Below are positions 11,433-21,958 of a DNA stretch of 55,516 nt, in pieces. Both the position numbers and the translations under genes were made by a program. The notes under the pieces are model-generated. The model did no database searches. It saw only the letters and a program-made list of their open reading frames with translations, and was not told where the DNA came from. Every line of letters starts with the position of its first letter. Position 1 is the stretch's first letter. This DNA is from Paramacrobiotus richtersi. Lineage: Eukaryota; Tardigrada; Eutardigrada; Parachela; Macrobiotidae. The DNA is taken from contig JAQGAU010000028.1 of assembly GCA_034698045.1 (NCBI GenBank), positions 1-55,516 on the forward strand, in the 5' to 3' direction.

Positions 11433-12614
11433 ATGGCCTGGAAACTTTTGAAACGCTTTCTTTCTGAGAGGGTTTCTTCTGGGATTTCGACACATCTGAG
11501 TGGGCGCTTCACGCTGGCAGTCTTTTTTGTGACAGCCTGCGCTGTAGTTAGTGTCTGCCTTTTAGCAGCAGGTGTCATGGACATGTGGGATAGCAGCCGT
11601 AAGTCATTTACACCTCCTATAACCGGTTCGTGGACTGCAGATTTTCATCAATTTAAAAAGGACGCTGCAGTACCGGATCCTGTTTATTTACTCCGTGGCA
11701 AGAACATTACAGACTACTTACTTCAAGAAAAAATTCTAAATTGGCATAAACTTCCTTCGGATTTTTCGGCGTATGTGTGTGATCCCCTTACCAGTGCCAA
11801 AGATTACACCATTTCACCGAAACCATGCTGGAAATTTGTTAAAAAGATGCTTATGATGATTATGATAACTTCGCGTCCTGAAGGATTCACTCGACGCACA
11901 GCCATTCGTTCGACGTGGGCCTCATTAATCGTGCCTGAATGCGGCGTTTATTTAGTGTTTGTCGTAGGCGAAACACATAAGAACGATGTGCAGCAAAACC
12001 TTGTCAGAGAAGCATCACAGTTTGGTGACATTCTTCAAATCAGTCGGGTTGTCGACAACTATCGCAGCCAAGCCATGAAAACCATGTACCTTTTTCAGTG
12101 GTCCTGCGCTTTCTGTCCGAATTCGTCCTATACCGTGAAGATGGACGATGACACTTGGTTGAACATTGAGATGTATACAAACTTTCTAAAAGATCAGGAA
12201 GGACAGTTGGCTGTATTTGGTAGCCATGATGCGCACCCAGATTACATAAAGGTGCATCGTTCAATCGATAACAAATATCACGTGCCCCGTGAAGACTACG
12301 CGCCAAACGTTTACGTTCCATATATGTCCGGGGTGCTTTACGCGTATCCTTCGAAAGTTCTGCCAAAGATGTTGTACTTTGCTAAGTACCTTAATACCGG
12401 GACGATGGAAGATACCTTATGGAACGGATTGGTTGCTTCTGCGATCAACCTTACACTAAGACTCTTGAGCGGCTATTACTGGCAGCCCAGTCTGGATTCC
12501 CCGTGCATAAAGCGCAGCGCTATGTGTGTACATTATACAACAGAAGATTTGATGTATAGGTTTTGGAATAATAAATGTTATACGTATCAAAACGTTTGTT
12601 CTATTCTCCACTGA
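11433..12614 (+). CDS. GT31 beta-1,3-glycosyltransferase, copy a
   Basis: This is an intronless gene of 393 aa. The start is the Met of MAWKLLKRF, because it aligns with the only Met start of the second copy at 45061; an in-frame ATG-like extension upstream has no counterpart. A short cytoplasmic end is followed by a membrane anchor (about 26-48), a stem, and a GT31 domain from about 140. Family motifs are visible: RRTAIRSTWA (154-163), LVFVVGE, EASQFGDILQ, DNYRSQAMKTM, KMDDD (DxD metal site, 236-240), VPYMSG and the late acidic MED (325-327). GT31 enzymes transfer Gal, GalNAc or GlcNAc from UDP-sugars in a beta-1,3 linkage in the Golgi. Which sugar this one transfers cannot be told from sequence alone. 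It has several Cys pairs and NIT/NLT sequons. The GT92 gene follows on the same strand. Confidence 0.9.
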   Translation: MAWKLLKRFLSERVSSGISTHLSGRFTLAVFFVTACAVVSVCLLAAGVMDMWDSSRKSFTPPITGSWTADFHQFKKDAAVPDPVYLLRGKNITDYLLQEKILNWHKLPSDFSAYVCDPLTSAKDYTISPKPCWKFVKKMLMMIMITSRPEGFTRRTAIRSTWASLIVPECGVYLVFVVGETHKNDVQQNLVREASQFGDILQISRVVDNYRSQAMKTMYLFQWSCAFCPNSSYTVKMDDDTWLNIEMYTNFLKDQEGQLAVFGSHDAHPDYIKVHRSIDNKYHVPREDYAPNVYVPYMSGVLYAYPSKVLPKMLYFAKYLNTGTMEDTLWNGLVASAINLTLRLLSGYYWQPSLDSPCIKRSAMCVHYTTEDLMYRFWNNKCYTYQNVCSILH

Positions 12615-14565
12615 TTCTTGCCGAGTGATGTCAAAGTTCGTTGCGCGTTGCCAAAGTATGCATAATGAAGTCAGCGATGCCTAAATAATAATAACCTTGC
12701 AGCGCAGGTGAGCGAACCTTTCAACCAAATCTAACGAGTGACCTTCGACGAAATGGCTATGCGCAGTAGTTTTCCTTTATTTAAGGTGGTACTGTTGCTA
12801 TACGCCTATACCAACACGTTCCCCATTCTTTGCTACTAGGGAAAAATCTGTATTCTTGACCGTATATTATATTCTTGACCCCTTACCGACCGGCAAAAAC
12901 GTCCAAAGGGCAAAAATTTGTCCACCCACACAATTTTTCCCCCAAGTCTTGAAGTGGCATTTTTTGGCTGTAATGCATTATCGTCTCGGAATATTTCCCG
13001 CACCCAGTTGACATCAAGGTTCACCCGTTCTGTACAACTTTGCCACCGAATGACCAATGTTATTCACATAATGCTAGTCATTTGGTGACTAGTAGACCGT
13101 GTACTCGGTAAACCCGCAATGTGATGACTACCGACAAATTGTCGCTGATCTTTGCTCTGTGTTCAAAAATAATAGGAAAAACATTTCTGCCTGTTTAAAA
13201 GTTATTGGAATTTTTCGAACGGTTTTGACGGACACAATCGATTCAAAACGGATAACCAGAGAGTACGTTTTTCGTTCTTTTTTGAAATTTGAATAGATCT
13301 GAAGAAACCCTGAGGCGGCAGCCGAAGGTGTTTCTTGTATTATTATATTGCTACCTTTTCAGCTTTAAAATTATGATGACAGATGTACAGTACAGTGTTT
13401 GGCTGACTTGTGAGCATGAATTGTATAGCCAATGAAACGCACGTATCGGCTGATGCAACATGACATGCAACATGCATGTTAGTTGTACAAGCACTGCTAG
13501 CTCGTCGACTACTTACTTTGCCCCAACAAGATCAAGCTACTTTGGCTTTACTATACGACTTGACAAAAACTGTGGTTTGCTTTTCTTGCATCTGTTGCGA
13601 AGCAACATATACATATCTCTAGATTCACACATTCTTTCATCTCAAATAGTTTTCCTTGCAGGTACCGTACGTGTTGTCTGTAAACCCAATCAAACAAAGT
13701 TTTGTTCTGCAGAGTTTCAACTGAGGTATTATTAGTTTGTACCGCAAGAAACTTATTGCAAGTTTCTAGAAGTGATTTAAAACATTCTGGAAATGACTGG
13801 CTAAATTTCCATAATATTGCTCCGACCTCTGACTTTGGCATTACATTTTTCTGTTTTCTTACTTACATACCAATGAGTAGCATAATACAGAGGTTTGAAC
13901 TTTCAATGAACATTTTTCTGCAGGAACATTTTCTGCAGGCGAGTGTATAATGAAACATTTTAACTGGAGTATTTGTTTTAATTTAAGATTGAATTAAGTT
14001 AAGGCCATGTGAATGAGCGAGATCAGATCGGAAGTTTTAATGCCTAACTACGTAGTTGTCTATGCGCCAGCGCATGTTTTGTTTTAAAAAAGAACTTGCA
14101 CAAGAAACTGTATCTCCAGATTAGGCTCCCAGCAAGTAGACAAAGCCCACGCAAGGTAACGAAAAGCGAATACGATTCGGTAACCGGAATTCATAGTGCT
14201 GATACTATTGGTACAAAACAAATCGCTGCAAAAAGCCATGTCTGAAAACTTTTATGTCAGAAAGCAAGAACCGTTTTTGCAATGCGTGTTGGTTTGTTCA
14301 GTGAAAATTAGTTAACAGGGCAGTTCTTGTGGGGCCTGTGCATCGTGTGGCACCCACGTAGCACACTTTTCCGTCCGTTCGCTTTTGCGTACTTCCTGGT
14401 GCTAATAACAGCAGCAGCAATACTGTAATGACAAACTATAATCCGTGTAGTTATGCCAAAGGATCAGCGATGAATGACTATGTCGTTGAATAATCAACAA
14501 CTTTACCAGTGGAACAGCCAGTGCAGTTAGGCCTCGACAAAATCGACCTATCCAGAACACACATC
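12615..14565. other. Intergenic region between GT31a and GT92a
   Basis: About 1.95 kb contains no gene I can support. A 96-codon open frame on the minus strand (13551-13841) looks somewhat protein-like but has no recognisable motif, no anchor and no clear splice partners. The sequence just before 14566 resembles the sequence before the second GT92 start (cagaayacayatcatggrttt). Confidence 0.4.
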
Positions 14566-17372
14566 ATGGATTTTAAACTACCGCTTTTACGGATACTAAA
14601 ATGCGGCACGCTTGCGATCCTGTTCTGCCTGTGCACGTTTTTTGCCTGGCCAACCTTTTACTTCACAGAATACCATACCGTTGGTAGTCCAAACGCAACA
14701 ATCAACAGGACTACCTGGAAAACAGTTCTACCGCTATGGGTTTACGTTTACTCTGCTTATGCGAGATTGAATCCCAATAATACCGCATCTGCCACCATTG
14801 CAATTACTGCCATTGTCAGTCGCAAAAATCCGCCCGCAAATGACACAGTCACGTGTCAGTGTACCTACCGAGACGAATTGGTTGATGGCGTGATCAATAT
14901 TTTTGTCGAACATCACGATCATGAGTATGCGGCGGCAACAATATTGTGCGATATGACAAACAGCCAATTTAAGAATCCTGGGTTTTTGAGACTACGCTGT
15001 CAGGTGGGGAATATCACAAGATCGGTCGAACTATATGTACCAAAGTCTCCCTCTTCGAATCAAGCACCGCACAGTTTCGGATTATGTGGCCCAGTCATTT
15101 TTGGGGCGAATATTAAACCTGAACATGTTATACAGTTTGTTGAATACTATCAGGTAATGGGTGCTGCAAGGTACATTTTTTATCCATATGAGAACAGTGC
15201 ATTGCCGGCCTCCACTGAAATCTTACATTCCAATGCAACAAAGGACTTGATGAAAGTGCTACGGTATTATGAGAGGCTCGGACGTGTGCAGTTGGAAAAC
15301 TGGGCCATACCGGCAGACACTGCAGGAAAAATACACTACAATGGACAAGTTGCTGCCCTGAACGAATGCATATTAAGGGTCGCCGGACACTGGAGTTACG
15401 TCGTTGTGGGTAAGATGCAGGTCATTCTCGTGGTGTAATAAATTTCTGTCCCCCAAAACCTGATAACCCGAGTCTCTCGCGGAATTCATAGCTGGCAACC
15501 TGCAACCGATAACTTGGTGGAATAGTCTTTTTCTTCGCGTCATTCTGCGAGATCCAGAGCAAGTGCTGTAGCGTCCGATCGTTAGTAGGTCGATTTAATC
15601 CTCTTTAGCCCGTTTGGAGCGTTCTTCGCCGTTTATTCGGCCGTACGAGCTTTGACTTTGCCGAAGTTGTTAAAGGTTTATTAACGCCTGTACCTTGAGC
15701 ATCTTCTTGGGCTACACACTTGGGCGGAAATGGCTATCACGAAGCAAAGGAACTCACAAACATTTCGAGGCCCTAAAGCTGCTGCACCAGAACGCGTATC
15801 GTTGTTAAAATATAAAACGGAAGCAAAGCGAGTGACCTAAAGAATTCATTCTTCGACTATGATAGTGGCATCTACGTTAATACTTATTTGCGTAGAGCAC
15901 GATTTCGAACCGTTTTCCCCAGTGCTTGGCCATTGGCAGATAAGTGGCACTATTGGGGCCCCAAGTGATCCATCATTTTCGCAGTTCCAATTTCTCGACG
16001 TTCTGCCATTCCCGTTCACGGCATGCTCCGGGTTAGAATGCTAGCCTAAGAGCGTTGCTTTAGTCATCACCTGAACTATGCATCGAGAATTTCAGATTTT
16101 CCTTCTACGTATCTTTTTTATCTTATTATCACTTCGAGTGCGCGACGCTTTCGTACAAACGGAGTATTTTAGTGTGCACAATGCACAAACGATTCTTATT
16201 AGCAAGAAAACTTCTCTCACCAGTCTCGTTTTGGTTTCTAATGAGAACTGACGAATAGAGTTTGTAAAAGAACAAAAGGAAGACAGGACCATCCGCGCAG
16301 AAATTATTATGTGAGAGACTGCCAGGGAGAGAACCACAGGCAGGCTCAGCAAACAGCCTGGCCTGCTTTTTGTGGCACATATGGATGCGCGCTCAGTTGA
16401 CCAGCGGCTACTGAACGAGTCTGGTCTGGGTGCTTTCCATGTATGCCTTCTCCTGCAACAGCCGGTATCAATCGGCACACAACTGCCGCTGTTCCAATGC
16501 AACCCAATTCTTTTAGGAAGAGTGGAAGGAAGTTACTATCCAGAAACGGCGGCACATGCTAAAGCAATCATATCACTACACGCTAGATGTTTTCCTGATG
16601 GCTTGTTGCTGCTCACTGCAGTACTGTTGCGCTGCAAATGCACTCATCCAGAAGGGATGGTCACTTTGCACACTGCGATTCTGGACTTCCGGTAGATCGG
16701 ATACCCATAAAATTGACATCATTCGAAACCAAGCGTTATTTCCGTCACATGGCCTCAAAATAATTACAAAATAAATTTTTCTACTATTTTTTAATGAATT
16801 TGTTCGGCCATTTGTGTGCAGAGTGCACGCAGTAGGACTCGAATTGTTACGTACATTTCTTTCTGTAGAGCATATCTGGCCCGATGTATTATTGGCAGTT
16901 AGAACGCCTTCTTTCGTTTGCAGTTGATTTGGATGAGTACATCATATCCCGTAATGGAGCCGGGCTGAAGTGGATAATGGAAAACCAAGCCCGGGACTGT
17001 CTTACTATACGAATGTCCGTAGCCAGAGTACCACTCGCTTCCATGAACCATCCTTTTCCCCGGATTTCGCGCAAAATTACACGGGAATCATATGTCTGGA
17101 ATACAAATGAGCGCTCAAAATACATATGTCGGCCTGAGAAAGTTGTTATGGCTGCCATACATTACGTCAACTACCCAAGCCCAAACACAACCGTATCAGT
17201 CGCTAATGCAAGTGAGACACTGTTGCTTCATTTTAACGGAGTTAGTGTTCCGCAAAGTGATGCTTCATTTAGCATCGATATGGCAGAGGTTTTGGGTCTG
17301 GCGCGTCTGGATCAGTTTCTCGAAAATGTAATTTCGACATACAAAGAAATATTTAACGGACCTTCCATTTAG
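14566..17372 (+). CDS. GT92 (DUF23) glycosyltransferase, copy a
   Basis: There are two exons, 14566-15409 and 16924-17372, giving 430 aa. The junction GTGG|gtaagatgcag to cgtttgcag|TTGAT (phase 1) rebuilds VVVDLDEYI. The start at MDFKLP matches copy b. Residues 11-33 form a type II signal anchor. The catalytic part has CGPVIFGANIKPEHVIQFVE, GAARYIFY, VLRYYERLGRVQLENW and HYNGQVAALNECI, all standard GT92 blocks. The DLDE metal-binding site (283-286) begins right at exon 2. Several NxS/T sequons and Cys pairs fit a lumenal domain. GT92 enzymes are galactosyltransferases; the nematode enzyme GALT-1 adds beta-1,4-galactose to core fucose of N-glycans. The same role here is an inference strengthened by the FUT8-like gene next door. 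The 1.5-kb intron holds no recognisable gene. Confidence 0.9.
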
Positions 17373-18602
17373 AACAGCGGAGCCGTATGTCATTCCCTGG
17401 GGAAACAAATTCTGCTGTGGACAATGCTAGAAATATGTAGACCCTGTGGATTTTGAATCGCAAACGTGCGTCGTGGACCCGTGGACAATATTTATTCTCC
17501 TTTTGCAGCTAGCACAGTAAATCGGAATATTGATGGAAATTAAAGATTCTGCATTGTATGTGACACTACTGACTATAATGATGAAATCGCTAATTATTCC
17601 GAATACGTATGACACACAAAACGTGCCATAGAAGTATCTAACGTGCGCCACTAGGCTCGTCTTTGGAGTTACAGCTTGGTATAGGTACTAGTGGTACAAG
17701 TAGCGGAACGGACACCGGTGCATGCAACGTCGAAACCAAGGTCGGGAACAGGTACTTCAACGTTTCACATAAAGTGTCTCTTAAAACATCGAAGCTGAAT
17801 CGTGTAGATTTCGCCCACTTCTAATTGGATAAATGGCCACGGACGCCAAAACTTGCATTTACGGTAGGACGAGTTAGTAAAATGCTTCCTTAATTCCTCT
17901 GCGTATTCTCACTGGAGACTCAAGTAAAAACTACGAGTCATGGACTCATGGCAAAGAAAAGAGAAAGTATGGAAAAAGACTACCCAATATGCCAGTGATG
18001 TTGTTGTTAGACAGGTTTAGTCACCGTGTTCTTATAAAGCCCTGAGATCGCACCTTTCTCTGGTAGTAAGCAATCGGAAAATATTACGGAAATGACCGCA
18101 GCTGCTGATCGCTATCCACTACTACCGCGGTATTATTTTGTTAATTCATTCTCGAGTCAGTTTTAGAAAGTGCCGATGAGAGCCCGGCATACATCTCAGC
18201 GTTTAAGCTTTTTCCAGCTGGCTGATGCGCACAGTGCTTACACGTCATGTTTATTAAATCTTTAACCAACATCTGGTTTTATCGACGGGTAAAAATTATA
18301 AAAGTTCTTAGCCATCATAAACATGATGCGTATCAAGACTTCACAGCAGTCCACTCGCAAAGCCACAGATCGAGCAGTCTAGACTCATTGCTAATTCTCG
18401 ACCCCGGTCGAGGATAATCGGCAAAGTAGATTAGATTCAGTCCTGGCATTCTAGCAGTACGCGCCCATATGGGCGCGTACTGCTACATGCTACATGCTGC
18501 TACTGCTACACGTACATATGCATATGGAGTAGGTTCCATAGCCTAGCAGCTGATAGTTAGATCCGGAAATGATATCCATGTCAACTTCAGCCGTCTGGTG
18601 CA
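17373..18602. other. Intergenic region between GT92a and FUT8
   Basis: No gene is supported here. The notable element is the perfect palindrome at 18452-18485, followed by a short ctacatgctgctactgctac array. A minus-strand AATAAA at about 18250-18255 is a possible poly(A) signal for the FUT8-like gene. Confidence 0.4.
18452..18485. repeat. 34-bp perfect palindrome
   Basis: The left half tagcagtacgcgcccat is followed at once, with no spacer, by its exact reverse complement. It lies about 120 bases beyond the stop codon of the FUT8-like gene. In RNA it would form a 17-bp hairpin without a proper loop; as DNA it could extrude a cruciform. Confidence 0.9.
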
Positions 18603-20462
18603 TTACACAAAGCGGTTGTGAGCGTTTGTGAGCGGGCGCGGCAGTCCAACCGATAAACGACCATCATATCGAGTAATATTATACGTCACAAAATGTTCCT
18701 CAGCTTTGTAGGACGGAAATCTGCCCTTCTGAAGTGTTAGAATGTGCTCACCCACGGAGGTGCCGTTCCACAGGTTACCCGCTATTCCTAATAAATCCCC
18801 TTGTGCGAATGATATTTCTTCTATTGTTCTGGCGGCGTGCGGCAACACAGCTTTCATGCGATGAGCGTTTTGTCCGCCGAAGTAGTAGATATCATCCAAG
18901 GATTTGAAGCGGTCCGTTGCATCCGGAAAGCGGGTCTGCATAATTTCGTAAGCTAATCGGCAGACTTGAGACGAAAATGTGCAAACGAGATAGTCCGAGA
19001 GGGAAAGGAAATGGATATCAGTGATAATTCCCAGAAGAGATGCTGCCGAAGAACGCTTGGCTGGTACAGCGCCAAGCATTGTATTCACGCTTGCAATAAC
19101 ATCGTAATGGGGAAATTTTGTTTTGCATTCGTTTAAAACACTTTGATCGTCCGATGACAAGTAGATTCGTTTTACGGGCGCAACTATACCGCTGATCGTT
19201 TCTAGCTGGTCATAATATTCATCTACGAAACGCATGTATTCCTCGATCTCGTGTCTAGCAGCTTCTTTCTCCAGTTTGTCCGTTCTGCGCACATGAACAC
19301 CAACTACTGGACTATGAAAACGCTTTCTAATGGAAACCTCTTCAATAAAGTCTTTAGTCGTACGCTGGTATTTCCACAAGTAGCTGACAACTTGCGATAG
19401 CCACCAAACGGAAGGATTTTTGTGGAATTCGAGGACCGGCGAGAATAGATCCTCAGGTACAGCTAACGGCAACCAAGAAGGGTAGTCGTGTGACTGCGTA
19501 TACTCACTGATATTATCGATAACAGGAAGATCCAGCAACATTTGCTGTTCAGTTTCTGCGTCGTCCTTCCATGTGTTGGCGGGGGCGTTATCTGCAGCGC
19601 AAGATGAGATGGGCAAGAACACCGATTCCCAGCTATTCCCAGAATACTGCCAGTTCTTGGAGTCTAGTGTAACCGTGCGATCCAGTGCGTATCCTGCGAT
19701 AAGACAATAAGCGACATGGTGGATCTGACAACCAAATCCACAGACTTTGTTCATTTTGCAACGAAACCTTTTTCTTGTTGCGCAGTCTGAGGGATTCTGA
19801 AGGAGGTGAAATCGCGACTGAACAATCTTGCTAAGCTCAGTTGACCTTTGTTTCTTCCATTCAGCAAGCCCGAGAGCTGCTTCGATTTGGATCAAGTCTC
19901 GCGTGATGGCCCTTTTCTGCTGCGCGAGAAAAATAAACATCTCCCGCGAAAGCGATTGTAACGCTTTCTTATCTTGCATGTCAGCCATTCTCAGCAGGTT
20001 TGCTGACGTATACCGCCAAAACTCGGAGACTCCATTTTCTACTCTTCGTCGCGCCTCTTCGAACCGTGTAATGTCGTTGTTACGACTTGCAGAAAAAGAC
20101 AGCGCTTCTAGCTCGCCATTCGTGCCATTCCAGGTTTTGTACGCAGACCGAGTGTTAATTGCCCGCAGCTTTTCTCGCAACAGTTTATTCTTTCTTTGAA
20201 GCAATTCGATACTTTTCAGTGCTGAGCTGGTCCTTTCTGTTTCTTCAGAGCAGGTGTCCCTTTTATGGCTCTTCCAGTGTTCTGGATTTGTCGCACTGTC
20301 GTTCTCCGTCATTAATAGCACCCAGCAAACTGCGAAAGCCATGAACAACCACAAAAGTGTGATACCAAGTAAAACGTATAGGTTCACTCGGCGCAACATC
20401 GCTCCGGAATAGGTCGACTGATTAACCAAAACGTTAGGAACACCTGAACAGTTTCCTACCAT
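18603..20462 (-). CDS. FUT8: FUT8-like alpha-1,6-fucosyltransferase (GT23)
   Basis: This is an intronless gene of 619 aa from the first ATG. A second Met at 20399 (MLRRVNLY) would give 598 aa and start just before the anchor, so it is a real alternative. The membrane anchor is at about 27-51. A charged, helical stem (about 75-220) matches the FUT8 coiled coil. The GT23 catalytic core has HVRRTDK (390-396, GDP-fucose site), EIEEYM, IYLSSDD and DYLVCTFSSQVCRLAYEIMQ; SLDDIYYFGGQNAH follows it. A C-terminal SH3 fold has GDLLGIAGNLWNG and GRFPSYKAEE (about 541-590). FUT8 adds alpha-1,6-fucose to the innermost GlcNAc of N-glycans in the Golgi. All expected domains are present, so it looks functional. 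The lack of introns is odd, since most animal FUT8 genes have many; retroposition or intron loss is possible. Confidence 0.93.
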   Translation of the reverse strand: MVGNCSGVPNVLVNQSTYSGAMLRRVNLYVLLGITLLWLFMAFAVCWVLLMTENDSATNPEHWKSHKRDTCSEETERTSSALKSIELLQRKNKLLREKLRAINTRSAYKTWNGTNGELEALSFSASRNNDITRFEEARRRVENGVSEFWRYTSANLLRMADMQDKKALQSLSREMFIFLAQQKRAITRDLIQIEAALGLAEWKKQRSTELSKIVQSRFHLLQNPSDCATRKRFRCKMNKVCGFGCQIHHVAYCLIAGYALDRTVTLDSKNWQYSGNSWESVFLPISSCAADNAPANTWKDDAETEQQMLLDLPVIDNISEYTQSHDYPSWLPLAVPEDLFSPVLEFHKNPSVWWLSQVVSYLWKYQRTTKDFIEEVSIRKRFHSPVVGVHVRRTDKLEKEAARHEIEEYMRFVDEYYDQLETISGIVAPVKRIYLSSDDQSVLNECKTKFPHYDVIASVNTMLGAVPAKRSSAASLLGIITDIHFLSLSDYLVCTFSSQVCRLAYEIMQTRFPDATDRFKSLDDIYYFGGQNAHRMKAVLPHAARTIEEISFAQGDLLGIAGNLWNGTSVGEHILTLQKGRFPSYKAEEHFVTYNITRYDGRLSVGLPRPLTNAHNRFV

Positions 20463-21958
20463 TAATCACTCATGTATATTAACATACCATAACCTTATGA
20501 TGAAAAGAATAAAACAACATACTCTGGTCTACTTTTTGTTGTTTTTAACTCGACAACACATGCATTATTGTAAAGTGATTATTATGTCTGGAGGCAGCTG
20601 CGCTTGTCGCTTGAGCATCCCACCCGTTACATATCGCTGTTGCCGCTGGGTTCGATGGTACGTACCGCACAGTCGTTTCTATGACGACCTTTTGGCTGTC
20701 TGTACCTTGTCACATTGCCGTTCAGAAAGCATGAAGTACGGAGCTTGTGTGAGTCCAGAAACTTATAGCAGTATCTGTTTTACTGCTCAAGTAAGCGATA
20801 TTAGTAGAGCTACTAATAGGTAAATGCGACCAGAATGTAGAAGTTCGAAACAGTATGTTGACTAAACAGGAAACTACCAGGCGGTATCGTCGACAAACTG
20901 TCTTTCGACAATTTGGCATTAGCGACTAAACGGCGCTGCTGCTGACTGGTAATGGCGAGCAGTGTGTACAGTTCTTTAGAATAGCCAAGTGCAGTGCGAC
21001 TAAATAGAATACTATCAGCTGGATTATCGATAAAACGTCGATAAAACGTCGACCACTTTTTTTTGGCAACTAAACGGCACCGCTACCAAGTGACGGTCGA
21101 CGAAACGTGAGTGACTAAAGGACGGGTCACCAATTTGGCTCATTTTGGCTGATGGAGTGTGTTCAGAGTACGCATGTTCTACTGAAACATAATTTGGCTT
21201 GAAAATGATTCAATGAGCAAGAAAAGCAGCACATGCCGTGTTTGTTAACATGGAACACGTTAAACTTCTGTCAAATAGTGCCTCGCGCCCGCGGGCTCGC
21301 AAAGCAAAACAAACCAACAGTACTGGCATAGTGTTATTCATGCTCAAACATATTGATGTTGCATCCTTGTGAGATAAATTTCTTTGCATAATCGAGACAC
21401 ATCAAAAAGCGCTGCTGCTGTAAGTACCTCCACCTCGTCATAGTCTTACATTTTAGAAGCGCCTTGCTCATCGTATATTCGAATCGCTAAACACATTGTT
21501 ATGCTCCATCGTATGTATGTACTGGTTGGTTGGCACTTGACGCTACCTTATATGTTGCTGCGCAACTGACGAAGAAAAGCAGCGAATTACGTAGGATTAT
21601 GTCAGTACATAGCCTAGAATTGGAGCACAGCCAAAGTGGATTTCCAAAATCTCGCCTAATCTTCCGAGCGCAAAATAATTAACAAACAATGCCAACCAGA
21701 TGTCAGACTAAGACGATCTGCGAATTTCAGCTTAGGGCGTGCTGTTCCAACACTCCGCTTTGTATTAGCGTAGATCTTAAGGAACCCCGTTTCTATATGT
21801 TTATTCATCACCGTACCAGGTGAACCGAAATGCATGACCGGACAGCTTAAGTTCGCGGCTCACTTACGCCTTTTAAGTTTTGACTGCGGTAAACCTTGTC
21901 CCTGATTGCTGAGGACATTAATAAGGGCAAGTTCATTCTTTTGCATGCCGAATACATA
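20463..21958. other. Divergent intergenic region between FUT8 and HtrL/YibB genes
   Basis: The region must contain both promoters, but I see no clear TATA box. Positions 20920-21130 carry several degenerate copies of gcgactaaacggc and gacggtcgacgaaacg. An open frame at 20497-20823 on the plus strand has no recognisable motif and probably overlaps the FUT8 5' leader. Confidence 0.35.

Noticed and set aside
20497-20823. 108-codon plus-strand frame with a hydrophobic start, upstream of FUT8
   Set aside because: It is antisense to the expected FUT8 leader, has no motif, and no promoter or splice evidence.
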